Of a stretch of DNA of 64,000 nucleotides, positions 24,685-33,495 are shown in pieces. The notes beneath the pieces were generated by a model that searched no databases, had not been told where the DNA came from, and saw nothing but the letters and a program-made list of their open reading frames with translations. Source of the DNA: an uncultured Robinsoniella sp. (GTDB taxonomy: Bacteria > Bacillota > Clostridia > Lachnospirales > Lachnospiraceae); assembly GCA_900540475.1 (NCBI GenBank), contig UQGG01000040.1, positions 1-64,000 of the forward strand, given 5' to 3'. Every line of letters begins with the position of its first letter. Position 1 is the first letter of the stretch. A program made the position numbers and the translations under genes.

Positions 24685-24735
24685 ACCATTTAGTGGAAAA
24701 AGAAGCAACTTATTTATTACATGACGGAGGTATTT

Positions 24736-26472
24736 ATGACTTTATTAAAATCTTTTTTTCGTAACAACAAAGGAAAATCAGTCCTTTTGCTGCTCCTACT
24801 TTTAGGGCAGGTGGCGGGGACCCTGTATATACCCTTTTTAATAGCAGGTATCGTAGATAAAGGCATTATGAAAGAAGATATGAACACCATTCTTTTAATC
24901 GGGGTACAGATGCTGGTCACAGCACTTTTAACCACGATAGTTGCAGTACTGGGCAGTTTTTATTCAGCAGATCTGGCGGCCGCTTTTGGCAGGGATATGC
25001 GAAATGCAGTCTTCTGCAAAAGCCAGGAACTGTCTCTTCGGGAATTCGACAGTATCGGTGTCTCATCTATGATCACACGTACCACATCGGACATATCCGT
25101 GCTGCAGCAAAGCCTTGGAATGGTCTTCCAGCTGGTAGTTCCGGCTCCGCTGATGGTAATTGCATCTATCCTGATGACTGCCAGTGTAAATTTACCGCTG
25201 ACTTTGATCCCAGTATCCTGCATTGTTTTATTTTTATTGCTTGCATGGGTTATCCTGAAAAAATCCGGTCCCCTTTCCGCGCAGATACAGCGGCGGATGG
25301 ACCATATCAATCAGGTTGTAAGGGAATCCATTACCGGAGTCCGCGTTATACGGGCATTTGACAACGGAACTTATGAACAGCACCGCTGTGATAAAGCTTT
25401 TTCCGGATATGCAGATAATATGATTAAACTAAATAAACTTTTTGCGTTCCTCAATCCCACCGTATGGCTGGTAATGGGACTTTCTATGGCTGCAATCGTC
25501 TGGTTCGGAGGCTTGATGTCAATGGAGGGAACCATGCAGATTGGGGAAATTACCGCAGTTACTGAGTATACAATTATGACACTGGCGTATCTGATTATGG
25601 CTGCATTGTCCTGCGTGACTCTGCCTAAAATGAAATCCTGTCTGGACCGGCTGGAAGAGATTCTTCACATGACGCCAGAAATAAAAGATATCCTGACGCA
25701 AAGCAGTATGCCTGTTGGGAATAAGCCGGCTGTTCAGTTTGACCATGTGACATTTTCATATAACGGTGCAGAAGAACCGGTTTTACAAAACCTTTCTTTT
25801 TCCTGCTATGCCGGAAAGACTACTGCAATCATCGGAGGAACCGGTTCAGGAAAGAGTACGATTGCCAATCTTCTGCTTCGTCTGCATGATATCAATTCCG
25901 GAAAAATAAGTCTAAACGGAACGGATATCCGTACAATGTCCCAGGAAAAACTACGGGATAATATCGGATATGTTCCGCAAAAAGCTTTTTTATTCAGCGG
26001 CACAATTGCAGACAATCTGCGCATGGGATGTAAAACAGCCACCAAGACACAGATGAAAAAAGCGCTTCGCATTTCCCAGGCAGAACACTTTGTAGACGGA
26101 CTTCACCAAGGTCTGAATGCTCCGGTATCCCAAAGCGGTTCTAATTTTTCCGGCGGACAGAAGCAAAGGCTGTCCATAGCCCGGGCGCTGATTAAGGAAG
26201 CTCCTGTGCTGGTGTTCGATGACAGCTTTTCCGCTCTTGATTTTAAAACAGATGCTACTCTGCGAAGAGCCTTAAAAAAGGAAACACCACAGACTGCCAA
26301 GATTATAATTGCCCAGAGAATCAGCACGATTATGGATGCTGACCAGATTATCGTACTGGATGAGGGCAAAATCGCAGGAATCGGAAAACATCCGGCATTA
26401 ATGAGAAATTGCCTGGTATATCAGGCAATTGCCAAAAGCCAGTTATCACCAGAGGAGGTTACTGCAGTATGA
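24736..26472 (+). CDS. Heterodimeric ABC exporter, subunit with degenerate Walker B
   Basis: Half-transporter of 578 residues: six-helix membrane domain (about 15-300) and ATPase domain (about 335-565). Walker A is IGGTGSGKST, the signature SNFSGGQKQR, and Walker B reads VLVFDDS, with Asp where catalytic Glu is normal. This marks the non-hydrolysing site of heterodimeric exporters such as BmrC/TM287. I use ATG 24736 because GGAGG lies five bases upstream. The ATG at 24721 lacks one. It overlaps the next gene by ATGA. Multidrug-type export is inferred from family and MerR control. Confidence 0.92.
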   Translation: MTLLKSFFRNNKGKSVLLLLLLLGQVAGTLYIPFLIAGIVDKGIMKEDMNTILLIGVQMLVTALLTTIVAVLGSFYSADLAAAFGRDMRNAVFCKSQELSLREFDSIGVSSMITRTTSDISVLQQSLGMVFQLVVPAPLMVIASILMTASVNLPLTLIPVSCIVLFLLLAWVILKKSGPLSAQIQRRMDHINQVVRESITGVRVIRAFDNGTYEQHRCDKAFSGYADNMIKLNKLFAFLNPTVWLVMGLSMAAIVWFGGLMSMEGTMQIGEITAVTEYTIMTLAYLIMAALSCVTLPKMKSCLDRLEEILHMTPEIKDILTQSSMPVGNKPAVQFDHVTFSYNGAEEPVLQNLSFSCYAGKTTAIIGGTGSGKSTIANLLLRLHDINSGKISLNGTDIRTMSQEKLRDNIGYVPQKAFLFSGTIADNLRMGCKTATKTQMKKALRISQAEHFVDGLHQGLNAPVSQSGSNFSGGQKQRLSIARALIKEAPVLVFDDSFSALDFKTDATLRRALKKETPQTAKIIIAQRISTIMDADQIIVLDEGKIAGIGKHPALMRNCLVYQAIAKSQLSPEEVTAV

Positions 26473-28310
26473 AACAAATGCAACAAAACAAATTCACAAA
26501 AAAGAAATCCATTGTGGGCGTAGAGGGTTCCGATATCCCACAAAATACAAAAGCCACCGTAAAGCGTCTGCTAAAACGACTGTCTTATCAAAAAGGTAAA
26601 TTGTTTTTAGTTCTGCTTACCGCCTTATTGAGCAGTGCAGCCTATGCGTTAATGCCTTTAATGGTAGGTGCCGGAATCGATAATCTCTTAAAGGCGCTAA
26701 AGCAATATGAAAAGGGAACTAATCTCCTGGCACTGTTAAGCGATGCACTTTTGATTCCGGTTCTGCTGATTATTGCTGCCTCCCTGGCAACCTGGCTGCT
26801 ATCCTATATACAGCAATATATTATCGCCAGCGTAGGAGAAAAATTCACCCTGTCTCTACGGCAGGACATTAGTGCAAAAATCACAAAACTTCCGCTGCGC
26901 TATTTTGATTCCCATAAAACTGGGGATATTATGAGCCGCATTACCAATGATCTGGAGAAAGTCTCTGAAGTTCTGCAGGTAGGATTGATGCAGTTTATAT
27001 CATCCGTCTTTACGATCCTGCTTACTGCAGCAGCAATGTTGTTATTGAGTCCCGGATTATCCCTCCTGGTACTGGTTTCCGTAGCCGTAAGCACAGTGGC
27101 AACTAAGTTTGTGTCTGATCTGAGTCAGCGTTATTTTGCCCAAAACCAGGCGGTGGTCGGTGAACTAAATGGAAAAGTGGAAGAACTTTATACCGGTAAC
27201 CGTATCATTAAAGTGTTTAACCAGCAGCCCGAAGCGATTGATGCTGTTCTGAAACTGAGTGAACAACAGTTTGATGCCAACCGTAAAGCGCAGTTTGCCA
27301 ATTTCGCCATTTACCCGGCAATCCGTATTATCAATCAGCTGGGTTTCGTGGCAACCGCCCTGATGGGTGGTTACCTGGTTCTCCAGGGTCAGATTTCCCT
27401 TGGCATTATTCAGGCTTTTCTTCAGTATGAAAACCAGATCGCAGAACCTGTTACGCAGGCATCCTATGTGATTACCTCCCTTCAGGCTGCAATTGCCGGG
27501 GCTGAGCGGGTATTTATACTTCTGGACGAAGAGGAAGAGACAGCCGATACAGCCTGCGAAAATTTACCAATCTCCAATGGCCATGTGAGCTTCCGGCATG
27601 TACAATTTGGATACTCAGAAGACAAAATATTAATGAACAATCTGAATCTGGAAGTGCATCCAAATGAAATGATTGCCATTGTTGGTCCCACCGGGGGCGG
27701 AAAGACAACGCTTATCAATCTGTTAATGCGTTTTTATGATCTGAATAGCGGCAGCATCTCTATTGACGGCGTGAATATTACAGCAATGCCACGAGGCGAA
27801 CTGCGCCGCCGAATTGGAATGGTTCTGCAGGATACCTGGCTGTTTGAAGGTACCATTGCAGAAAATATAGCTTATGGAAAAATGGATGCTAGTCCTGAGG
27901 AAATCCAAAGAGCCGCCTGCGCTGCCCGCTGTGATCATTTTATCCGAACACTTCCAGATGGTTATGACACCATCATATCCAGTGAGGCCTCGAATATTTC
28001 CCAGGGTCAGATGCAGCTATTAACAATCGCCCGTGCGATGCTGACGAACCCATCCTTTATGATTTTAGATGAAGCGACTTCAAGTGTAGATACCAGAACT
28101 GAAGTGGAGATCCAGAAAGCAATGGCAGACCTGATGAAAAATAAAACCAGCTTCGTCATCGCCCACCGCCTTTCCACTATCAAAAATGCAGATTTAATCC
28201 TGGTAGTAAAAGATGGGGATATTATAGAACGCGGCACCCATAATGACCTGATTATGCAGGAAGGCTTTTATGCTTCTCTTTATAACAGTCAGTTTGAGGC
28301 ATCGGCGTAG
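26469..28310 (+). CDS. Heterodimeric ABC exporter, catalytic subunit
   Basis: Half-transporter of 613 residues, partner of the preceding gene. Membrane helices span about 45-330 and the ATPase domain about 380-610. Walker A is VGPTGGGKTT and Walker B MILDEATSS with the catalytic Glu, while the signature is altered to NISQGQMQ. The complementary defects of the two subunits leave one working ATP site. The ATG at 26469 has AGGAGG ten bases upstream and overlaps the previous stop. The upstream extension to 26409 reads over the end of the first gene and is rejected. An N-terminal extension of about 40 polar residues is present. Confidence 0.92.
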   Translation: MKQMQQNKFTKKKSIVGVEGSDIPQNTKATVKRLLKRLSYQKGKLFLVLLTALLSSAAYALMPLMVGAGIDNLLKALKQYEKGTNLLALLSDALLIPVLLIIAASLATWLLSYIQQYIIASVGEKFTLSLRQDISAKITKLPLRYFDSHKTGDIMSRITNDLEKVSEVLQVGLMQFISSVFTILLTAAAMLLLSPGLSLLVLVSVAVSTVATKFVSDLSQRYFAQNQAVVGELNGKVEELYTGNRIIKVFNQQPEAIDAVLKLSEQQFDANRKAQFANFAIYPAIRIINQLGFVATALMGGYLVLQGQISLGIIQAFLQYENQIAEPVTQASYVITSLQAAIAGAERVFILLDEEEETADTACENLPISNGHVSFRHVQFGYSEDKILMNNLNLEVHPNEMIAIVGPTGGGKTTLINLLMRFYDLNSGSISIDGVNITAMPRGELRRRIGMVLQDTWLFEGTIAENIAYGKMDASPEEIQRAACAARCDHFIRTLPDGYDTIISSEASNISQGQMQLLTIARAMLTNPSFMILDEATSSVDTRTEVEIQKAMADLMKNKTSFVIAHRLSTIKNADLILVVKDGDIIERGTHNDLIMQEGFYASLYNSQFEASA

Positions 28311-28383
28311 AACGTATCAGAAAGTATTTTCTCCTTGCTCCGGGTAATCTGCAAGTGTATGTTCTGCAGGTAATTTATGAAAT

Positions 28384-28428
28384 AAAAAGGTGTAAATGAA
28401 GGTCTTAAGCCTGCATTTACACCTTTTT
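28384..28428. terminator. Bidirectional terminator
   Basis: AAAAAGGTGTAAATG (28384-28398) pairs perfectly with CATTTACACCTTTTT (28414-28428). The symmetric A and T runs serve both the exporter pair on the plus strand and the gene ending at 28536 on the minus strand. Nothing else is seen between 28311 and 28535. Confidence 0.88.
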
Positions 28429-28535
28429 AAAGTTTAATCAAAAAGCTCTTATAATCCAGCGTATGGTTCATATAAATAATCCTGTGAATTATTAAGCGTT
28501 TTCTTTCAGTGTGTTACGAAATCCATTCAAAATTC

Positions 28536-29243
28536 CTAACCTAAAACAAATTTCTTTACCTTTTTTGGATCTGCCTTTGGATTAAACCGCACGATCTGTT
28601 CTGAAATTTTCCAAAAAGCGGCTTCCCCGTCTATATGCCCTGCTTCTTCTAGTATATCTTCCGTAAAAAAGTCTTCCACAAGGCAGAATACAGTGGAAGA
28701 CCAGCCATACTCCTCTCCTTTTTCCGAACGTTTCCTCTTCTGTCCGCACATGGTGATGTACATTTTCATCTGCAGTTCCGTTAATCCGCGTTCAAAAGCA
28801 GCTTTATTTTCTTTGGAAAATCCCCCTGCCGATTTCAGAAGATGCAGCGGCATTGTTCTCTCCTCTTTTAATATTTCATAAATTAATTTCGCCGGCTGGC
28901 TTATTTTTCCTTCTGCATAGGCTTCTTCAAGACTTGTCTTATCACGGCGGGCGGCATAAAAATATGGAAACCAATCTTTTGTAATATAGCCGCTCTTCTT
29001 AAAAAACAGCTTGCCATAAGCGATATCATCCCGCTCATTCAGGACCCGCATCCGCCATTCCCATGGATCCGTATCTGGTTTTTCCGTATGCCACTCTATT
29101 TCATCTCCAAAAAAATTGCACAGGGAAAAGACATGTTCGTCGTTTGGTCCCCCCATACTCATTCCTGTCATGAATAGTGATTTTATAAAATCATCATAAC
29201 ATCTGATAGTCTTGATCCCGTTCATTGCTTTTATTTCTGTCAC
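28536..29243 (-). CDS. AlkZ-related uncharacterised protein
   Basis: 235-residue cytoplasmic protein with no signal peptide or membrane helix. The pattern MNGIKTIRCYDDFI... DPWEWRMRVLNERDDIAYGKLFFKKSGYITKDWFPYFYAARR, then an ELQMKMYITMCGQKR region, matches a clostridial family I recall as AlkZ-related, from resemblance to winged-helix DNA glycosylases. No catalytic QxQ motif of AlkZ is visible, so repair activity is not supported. The start is probably GTG 29243 after GGAG; an ATG six codons in is possible. It stands alone behind the bidirectional terminator, after the end of the catabolic operon. Confidence 0.55.
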   Translation of the reverse strand: MTEIKAMNGIKTIRCYDDFIKSLFMTGMSMGGPNDEHVFSLCNFFGDEIEWHTEKPDTDPWEWRMRVLNERDDIAYGKLFFKKSGYITKDWFPYFYAARRDKTSLEEAYAEGKISQPAKLIYEILKEERTMPLHLLKSAGGFSKENKAAFERGLTELQMKMYITMCGQKRKRSEKGEEYGWSSTVFCLVEDFFTEDILEEAGHIDGEAAFWKISEQIVRFNPKADPKKVKKFVLG

Positions 29244-29433
29244 TGTCTCCGATTCCCCTCTTTCTTTTTCCGAAACTTCGTTTAGATGCTCCGGAAAGTA
29301 TTTTGTTAATTATAGCATAGGAAACAGGACAACAGTATGTCATGTTGTAATTATTCTTGACAATTATAAATTTATTCCAAAAAGACCATGTCATTACCCG
29401 ACACGGTCTTTTATGGATTTAGCTGCGCGATAT

Positions 29434-30390
29434 TTAATTACACTCTGCTATCAGCGGTCCTCCCAACTCATCTAAATAAAATAAAGTACCAGGCAGAGTT
29501 GGGATATAAGAAGAAGGAATAAAGCGTGTAGAGCCGTATCGCAATGTCATCCACAAGGACATTCCCTGCCACTGCATCCCTCTTGACAGTGCTCCGTCTG
29601 CTCCGCCTATCATTCGGTCCGACTGCAAGAAAAGTCCCGGACCGATAGTGTTAGCGCTGCACGATACCAACGGTGTCCTGCTCTTAAAGCTTGTTATTGC
29701 ATTTTGTTCAATAGTAAGTGGATGCAGTAACGCTCCTAATCTATAGCATTGTTGTTTCCACTCCTCATCGGATGTAAACTCTTCTGCAAAATGCGGCTCC
29801 CAAAATGCAATATGGCACATTCTTCCTATTCCATATACTGTTACTAATCTGGCTCCTTCAGATTTAAGTTTTCTGATCTTATCCGGATATGACGGCAGAT
29901 TTTCCCGGGTTGCAAAATTTCTCTGATTAACCGGTACTGTCAGTTCGCCCAGCGGCTCATAAAATGCGTGCTCCATAGCATATTGAAAGGAGCCTGTATC
30001 CGTACTGTCAAGAGTATTTCCCTCTTTATCTGCCCATTCATCCATATTAAAACAATATAGATGTTCACAGGAAATATTCCACTTCTTCAGGAAATAGACA
30101 ATCCATTCATACATCCCCATAGGTCCAACCGGAAGAATTAATGCCAGGGTCTGTCCTTTTTCTTTAGCCACTCTTATTTCTTGTGCAATCTCATGTCCAA
30201 GCTTAACATTGAATTCATCGATCGTCTTACAAGAATCTAAACTAAATTGTTCATTCCAAAATGCCTGCCGCTCGTTGATCTCTTCTGGTCTATGACTGCA
30301 GCATTTATCAATCTTCTCCATTTCCCAACCCGATGGATAAAATCCCTCCAGCAGGCTTCCTTTCATAGTTGTACTAAAATTGATTTTCAT
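29434..30390 (-). CDS. NagB-like aminosugar-phosphate isomerase/deaminase homologue
   Basis: 318-residue member of the glucosamine-6-phosphate deaminase fold. The LPVGPMGMYEWIV block matches the phosphate-binding LPTGxTP loop, FNMDEW holds Asp117 (equivalent to Asp72 of E. coli NagB), and GIGRMCHIAFWEP holds His193 and Glu198 (equivalent to His143 and Glu148). But the D-G before the His is M-C, so the Asp141 equivalent is Met191, and the binding loop lacks GGT. The N-terminal 50 residues are extra. It is thus a related isomerase or lyase with altered chemistry. Last gene of the ROK operon, 45 bp after the deacetylase. Confidence 0.75.
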   Translation of the reverse strand: MKINFSTTMKGSLLEGFYPSGWEMEKIDKCCSHRPEEINERQAFWNEQFSLDSCKTIDEFNVKLGHEIAQEIRVAKEKGQTLALILPVGPMGMYEWIVYFLKKWNISCEHLYCFNMDEWADKEGNTLDSTDTGSFQYAMEHAFYEPLGELTVPVNQRNFATRENLPSYPDKIRKLKSEGARLVTVYGIGRMCHIAFWEPHFAEEFTSDEEWKQQCYRLGALLHPLTIEQNAITSFKSRTPLVSCSANTIGPGLFLQSDRMIGGADGALSRGMQWQGMSLWMTLRYGSTRFIPSSYIPTLPGTLFYLDELGGPLIAECN

Positions 30391-30435
30391 TATGATACTC
30401 CTTCCTTTTATGATATACCTTCCATGATATACTTT

Positions 30436-31143
30436 CTATGGTAACAAATGCTCGGTTGTCATTCTTGGATATACGGTGCATGGACGATATCCTTCCGCAT
30501 ACGTCACACCACACTGATACCCCCGATATCTGGAACATATTTTTACCATATCCAGAAAATCAATATTGTCATGTTCCATCATCCACTTAATCTGCGACTC
30601 ATGACAAGCCAGGGCTTTTAATTTAATATCTATCTGGTCGCTTATATCCACATAGTGAGTTGGTATAAAATCTACGCCTGCCAACGTGTCCATATAAAAA
30701 ATTGGCACAAGTTTATCATGTACTCCATATTGTGTTGCCTTATGATTTACAGTGGATACGAAGCTGCTATTAAATGCAAGTCTGTTTGTTTCTACATGAT
30801 CTTGCATATAGTCTTTATCATTATGAGTGATGATAACATCCGGTTTTACATAACGCACTACATCTGCCACTGCATCTACTATATGGTTATCAAAGCGGTC
30901 AACTAATAAATCTCCCACATCCAGATTAAATACTTGTTTTGCTCCAATCACATTACCGGCATTTTCGCTTTCTGCTGCTCTCATAATAGCCAGTGGCTCT
31001 GGTAGTATTTCTTTATGACCCATATTACCATTTGCAACATGGCACATAAAAACATCGGCTCCCTGCTCTACATATTTTCTCAGAGTGCCCCCACAGGCAA
31101 TCTCTAAATCATCTGGATGGCATCCTATTGCCAAAACATTCAT
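30436..31143 (-). CDS. PIG-L family deacetylase
   Basis: LmbE-like zinc hydrolase of 235 residues that removes N-acetyl groups from amino sugars or their conjugates. The zinc motif is AIGCHPDDLEIACGG near the N terminus, with the third ligand in DHVETNRLAF (about residue 110). The ATG at 31143 has AAGGAGG eight bases upstream and is preferred over 31179. Such enzymes act on GlcNAc-PI, mycothiol or bacillithiol precursors and diacetylchitobiose-like sugars. Here it stands between a carrier and a NagB-like enzyme, so it most likely deacylates an imported or phosphorylated amino sugar (inference). Confidence 0.88.
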   Translation of the reverse strand: MNVLAIGCHPDDLEIACGGTLRKYVEQGADVFMCHVANGNMGHKEILPEPLAIMRAAESENAGNVIGAKQVFNLDVGDLLVDRFDNHIVDAVADVVRYVKPDVIITHNDKDYMQDHVETNRLAFNSSFVSTVNHKATQYGVHDKLVPIFYMDTLAGVDFIPTHYVDISDQIDIKLKALACHESQIKWMMEHDNIDFLDMVKICSRYRGYQCGVTYAEGYRPCTVYPRMTTEHLLP

Positions 31144-31190
31144 ATCCAAACCTCCTTGTCTTTCGTAACCTATATACATTTAATTTGTTT

Positions 31191-32375
31191 TTACGATATT
31201 GATAATCCATTCCTCAAAACTTTCTTTCTATAGGCTGCACATACCGTCATCCCTAATGCTGCAGCTGCTGCCAAAAGGAAAAAAACTACTCTTAATCCAA
31301 AAACATCACTTAAGGCGCCTAAAGCTACCGGGAAAAATACGGCACCACAGCCACATCCAGTAGATAGAATTCCAGTTGCCATTCCGGAACTTTTATTATA
31401 ATCTTGTGCCGCAGTACTCATAAGATTAGACCAGATGGGTCCAAGTCCTGCTCCTAAAGTTGCAATTAGAATAACAAGTATCCAAAATGATTGAACAAAA
31501 GGAATGCAAAACAATACTGCAAAGACACTTCCAAAACAGAAAACCATGATTTTTAATTTTGCTCTATGTAACAGACCTCCGAGAAATCTTGCTGGTATCA
31601 TAACAATCCAAAAGATGGATAATACATTTGCCGCAGCTTCCGGCCGTAAAATTTCTTTACTGATATAAGTATTTAAATAATAACTAATACCCACTTCCAG
31701 ACCTCCATAGGCAAACATTCCAATCGTAAGTAATAATAATTTTCCATCCCTGCTGACGGTATTTATTTCCACCTTCACTTTTGGATTATGAATTTTCTTG
31801 ATCAGTACCTCCTGCCGTTTAGATTCCCGGTAAAATAATACACCTGTAGCCATGAGTAAATAACTAATACCGCAGATAACAAACAAAGCTCTCCAATCCC
31901 ATCCCAGCAATTTCGTTCCAAATTTTAAAATCTGTGGGCTTATCACAGCTCCTAAACTATAAAAGCATTGAGCAAAATTTAAATATTTGCTGGATCTTTC
32001 ATGGAATAGATCTGCTAACAAGGCAGAAATCATGCTTTCGCAGACACTATATCCAGCACCTATCACGAAAATACTCAGCCACAGGATACCATATACAGGA
32101 CTTATGATGCTTAAAAAACATCCCATTGAAAATGTGATACAAGCACCAAATAATATTTTTTTCTTCCCAATGTTATCTGCCAACTTTCCAAATAATACAG
32201 GTACCAGTATTACAGCGCTCTGCTGAGCAGCTACCAAAATTCCGCTGCTTCTATTGGATAATCTGAATTCTATCGACATTTCCAACAATGATATTTGAAA
32301 TCCACCAGCCTCAAACCCCAGAAAAAACAGTACGCCCAGCGCTATTACGAAAACATACTTTTTGCTGCGGGACAT
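31191..32375 (-). CDS. MFS transporter, sugar/metabolite type
   Basis: 394-residue, twelve-helix major facilitator. Motif A is GKLADNIGKKKILFG (about 55-70), with a repeat-half equivalent near 270. The ATG at 32375 has AGGAG eight bases upstream. The protein resembles FucP/YfkF-like carriers rather than drug exporters. It sits inside the ROK operon between the epimerase and the deacetylase, so it could import a second form of the substrate or export an end product. Direction cannot be read from sequence. Confidence 0.85.
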   Translation of the reverse strand: MSRSKKYVFVIALGVLFFLGFEAGGFQISLLEMSIEFRLSNRSSGILVAAQQSAVILVPVLFGKLADNIGKKKILFGACITFSMGCFLSIISPVYGILWLSIFVIGAGYSVCESMISALLADLFHERSSKYLNFAQCFYSLGAVISPQILKFGTKLLGWDWRALFVICGISYLLMATGVLFYRESKRQEVLIKKIHNPKVKVEINTVSRDGKLLLLTIGMFAYGGLEVGISYYLNTYISKEILRPEAAANVLSIFWIVMIPARFLGGLLHRAKLKIMVFCFGSVFAVLFCIPFVQSFWILVILIATLGAGLGPIWSNLMSTAAQDYNKSSGMATGILSTGCGCGAVFFPVALGALSDVFGLRVVFFLLAAAAALGMTVCAAYRKKVLRNGLSIS

Positions 32376-32401
32376 ATACCCACTCCTTTTCTCAAGCATA
32401 A

Positions 32402-33283
32402 TTATTGCATATATTTCTGAATCATTTCTTTTTCAAAAGCCAGCAAGAAACGGGCTTCGTTATCCACTTTTTCCTCTGTGGGATCATCTATCAGATTTCG
32501 CCATACTTTGATATCACTTCCTACCTCACCGCCCATCATAATAAATGGTTCCGATACGATTCGACCCTGATATTTAATATCGGAAAGAGCTTTAAAAATC
32601 TCATCCCAGTTCAAATGTCCCCTTCCTGGTGCTGTACGATTATTTTCACCTGTATGAAAACTAGTTAATTTGTTCCCAACCAGCCTAATGGCATCCCCAA
32701 TGGATTTTTCTTCAATATTCATGTGATAAGTATCTAATAAAACCCCAATATTTTTACTATCCACTGCTTCTATATAACTCAGCGCTTCCTGGGCTGTATT
32801 GATAACAGCAGATTCAAAACGATTCACCGCCTCTACACAGTAGATAACACCATAATCTTCTGCTGTTTTCACAATTTCTTTCATACTGGAAATACTGCGA
32901 TCAACCAAAGCCTTTTTGTCATCTATCACTTCATTAGAAGTACCCCATCCTGCATAACTGACACCTGAAATAATTTTACCATTCATAAAAGATACTTTTT
33001 CTACAATTCTTTTTAAATATTCTATGCCGCCAAGCCTTATACTTTCGCTGGAACTTGATACATCATAGGCAGGATCCAGCCCCAGACTGTACGTCAATTC
33101 AATCCCTCTTTCATCTGCTTCTTTCTTTATTTTAAGCATATGATCCTTTGACATTTCAAGCAAAGGCTGTGCCTGAAACTCTAAAATATCGAAACCAATA
33201 TCCGCTGCTTTATTTATATATTTAATATGATCTGCATCCCAGTTTTTTTCCCAAAAGTTCATAAAGATTCCTAACGCATTCAT
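32402..33283 (-). CDS. Ketose 3-epimerase (D-psicose/tagatose 3-epimerase family)
   Basis: 293-residue TIM barrel (AP endonuclease 2 family). The metal ligands align with Agrobacterium psicose epimerase: Glu151 (VEAVNRFES), Asp184 (LLDTYHMNIEE), His210 (SFHTGENNR) and Glu245 (VSEPFIM). All are kept, so it should interconvert ketoses at C3 using Mn or Co. The ATG at 33283 has GGAGGAGG close upstream. It lies between the ABC substrate-binding protein and the MFS gene. This suggests a rare ketose, or a 3-keto intermediate made by the dehydrogenase of the same operon, is on the pathway (inference). Confidence 0.88.
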   Translation of the reverse strand: MNALGIFMNFWEKNWDADHIKYINKAADIGFDILEFQAQPLLEMSKDHMLKIKKEADERGIELTYSLGLDPAYDVSSSSESIRLGGIEYLKRIVEKVSFMNGKIISGVSYAGWGTSNEVIDDKKALVDRSISSMKEIVKTAEDYGVIYCVEAVNRFESAVINTAQEALSYIEAVDSKNIGVLLDTYHMNIEEKSIGDAIRLVGNKLTSFHTGENNRTAPGRGHLNWDEIFKALSDIKYQGRIVSEPFIMMGGEVGSDIKVWRNLIDDPTEEKVDNEARFLLAFEKEMIQKYMQ

Positions 33284-33391
33284 CTGATCCTCCTCCAAAT
33301 CCTACTCTAATTTTGCAGTGTCCAGTTTTATTTTGTGATTACATATTCAATCTTTGCAAATACTATATAAAGATAAAACTCTACAGTCCAT

Positions 33392-33431
33392 ACACTTCCA
33401 GGGCGTATCCGGAGTTTACTCCTGGAAGTGT
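33392..33431 (-). terminator. Intercistronic hairpin after the substrate-binding protein gene
   Basis: ACACTTCCAGG (33392-33402) pairs perfectly with CCTGGAAGTGT (33421-33431), and GGAG/CTCC extend it within the loop. No T-run follows on the minus strand, so it is more likely an mRNA-stabilising or partial-attenuation structure that raises binding-protein output over downstream genes, as in other ABC operons. Confidence 0.55.
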
Positions 33432-33495
33432 ACGCGAATCTGCAAATTTATTTACCTGCTCATATAAGTATATTGATGCAATATGTATAAATTAT

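Noticed and set aside
26409..26468. Upstream extension of the second exporter subunit
   Set aside because: It overlaps the end of the first exporter gene by about 60 bases and lacks a ribosome site. ATG 26469 with AGGAGG and ATGA overlap is better.
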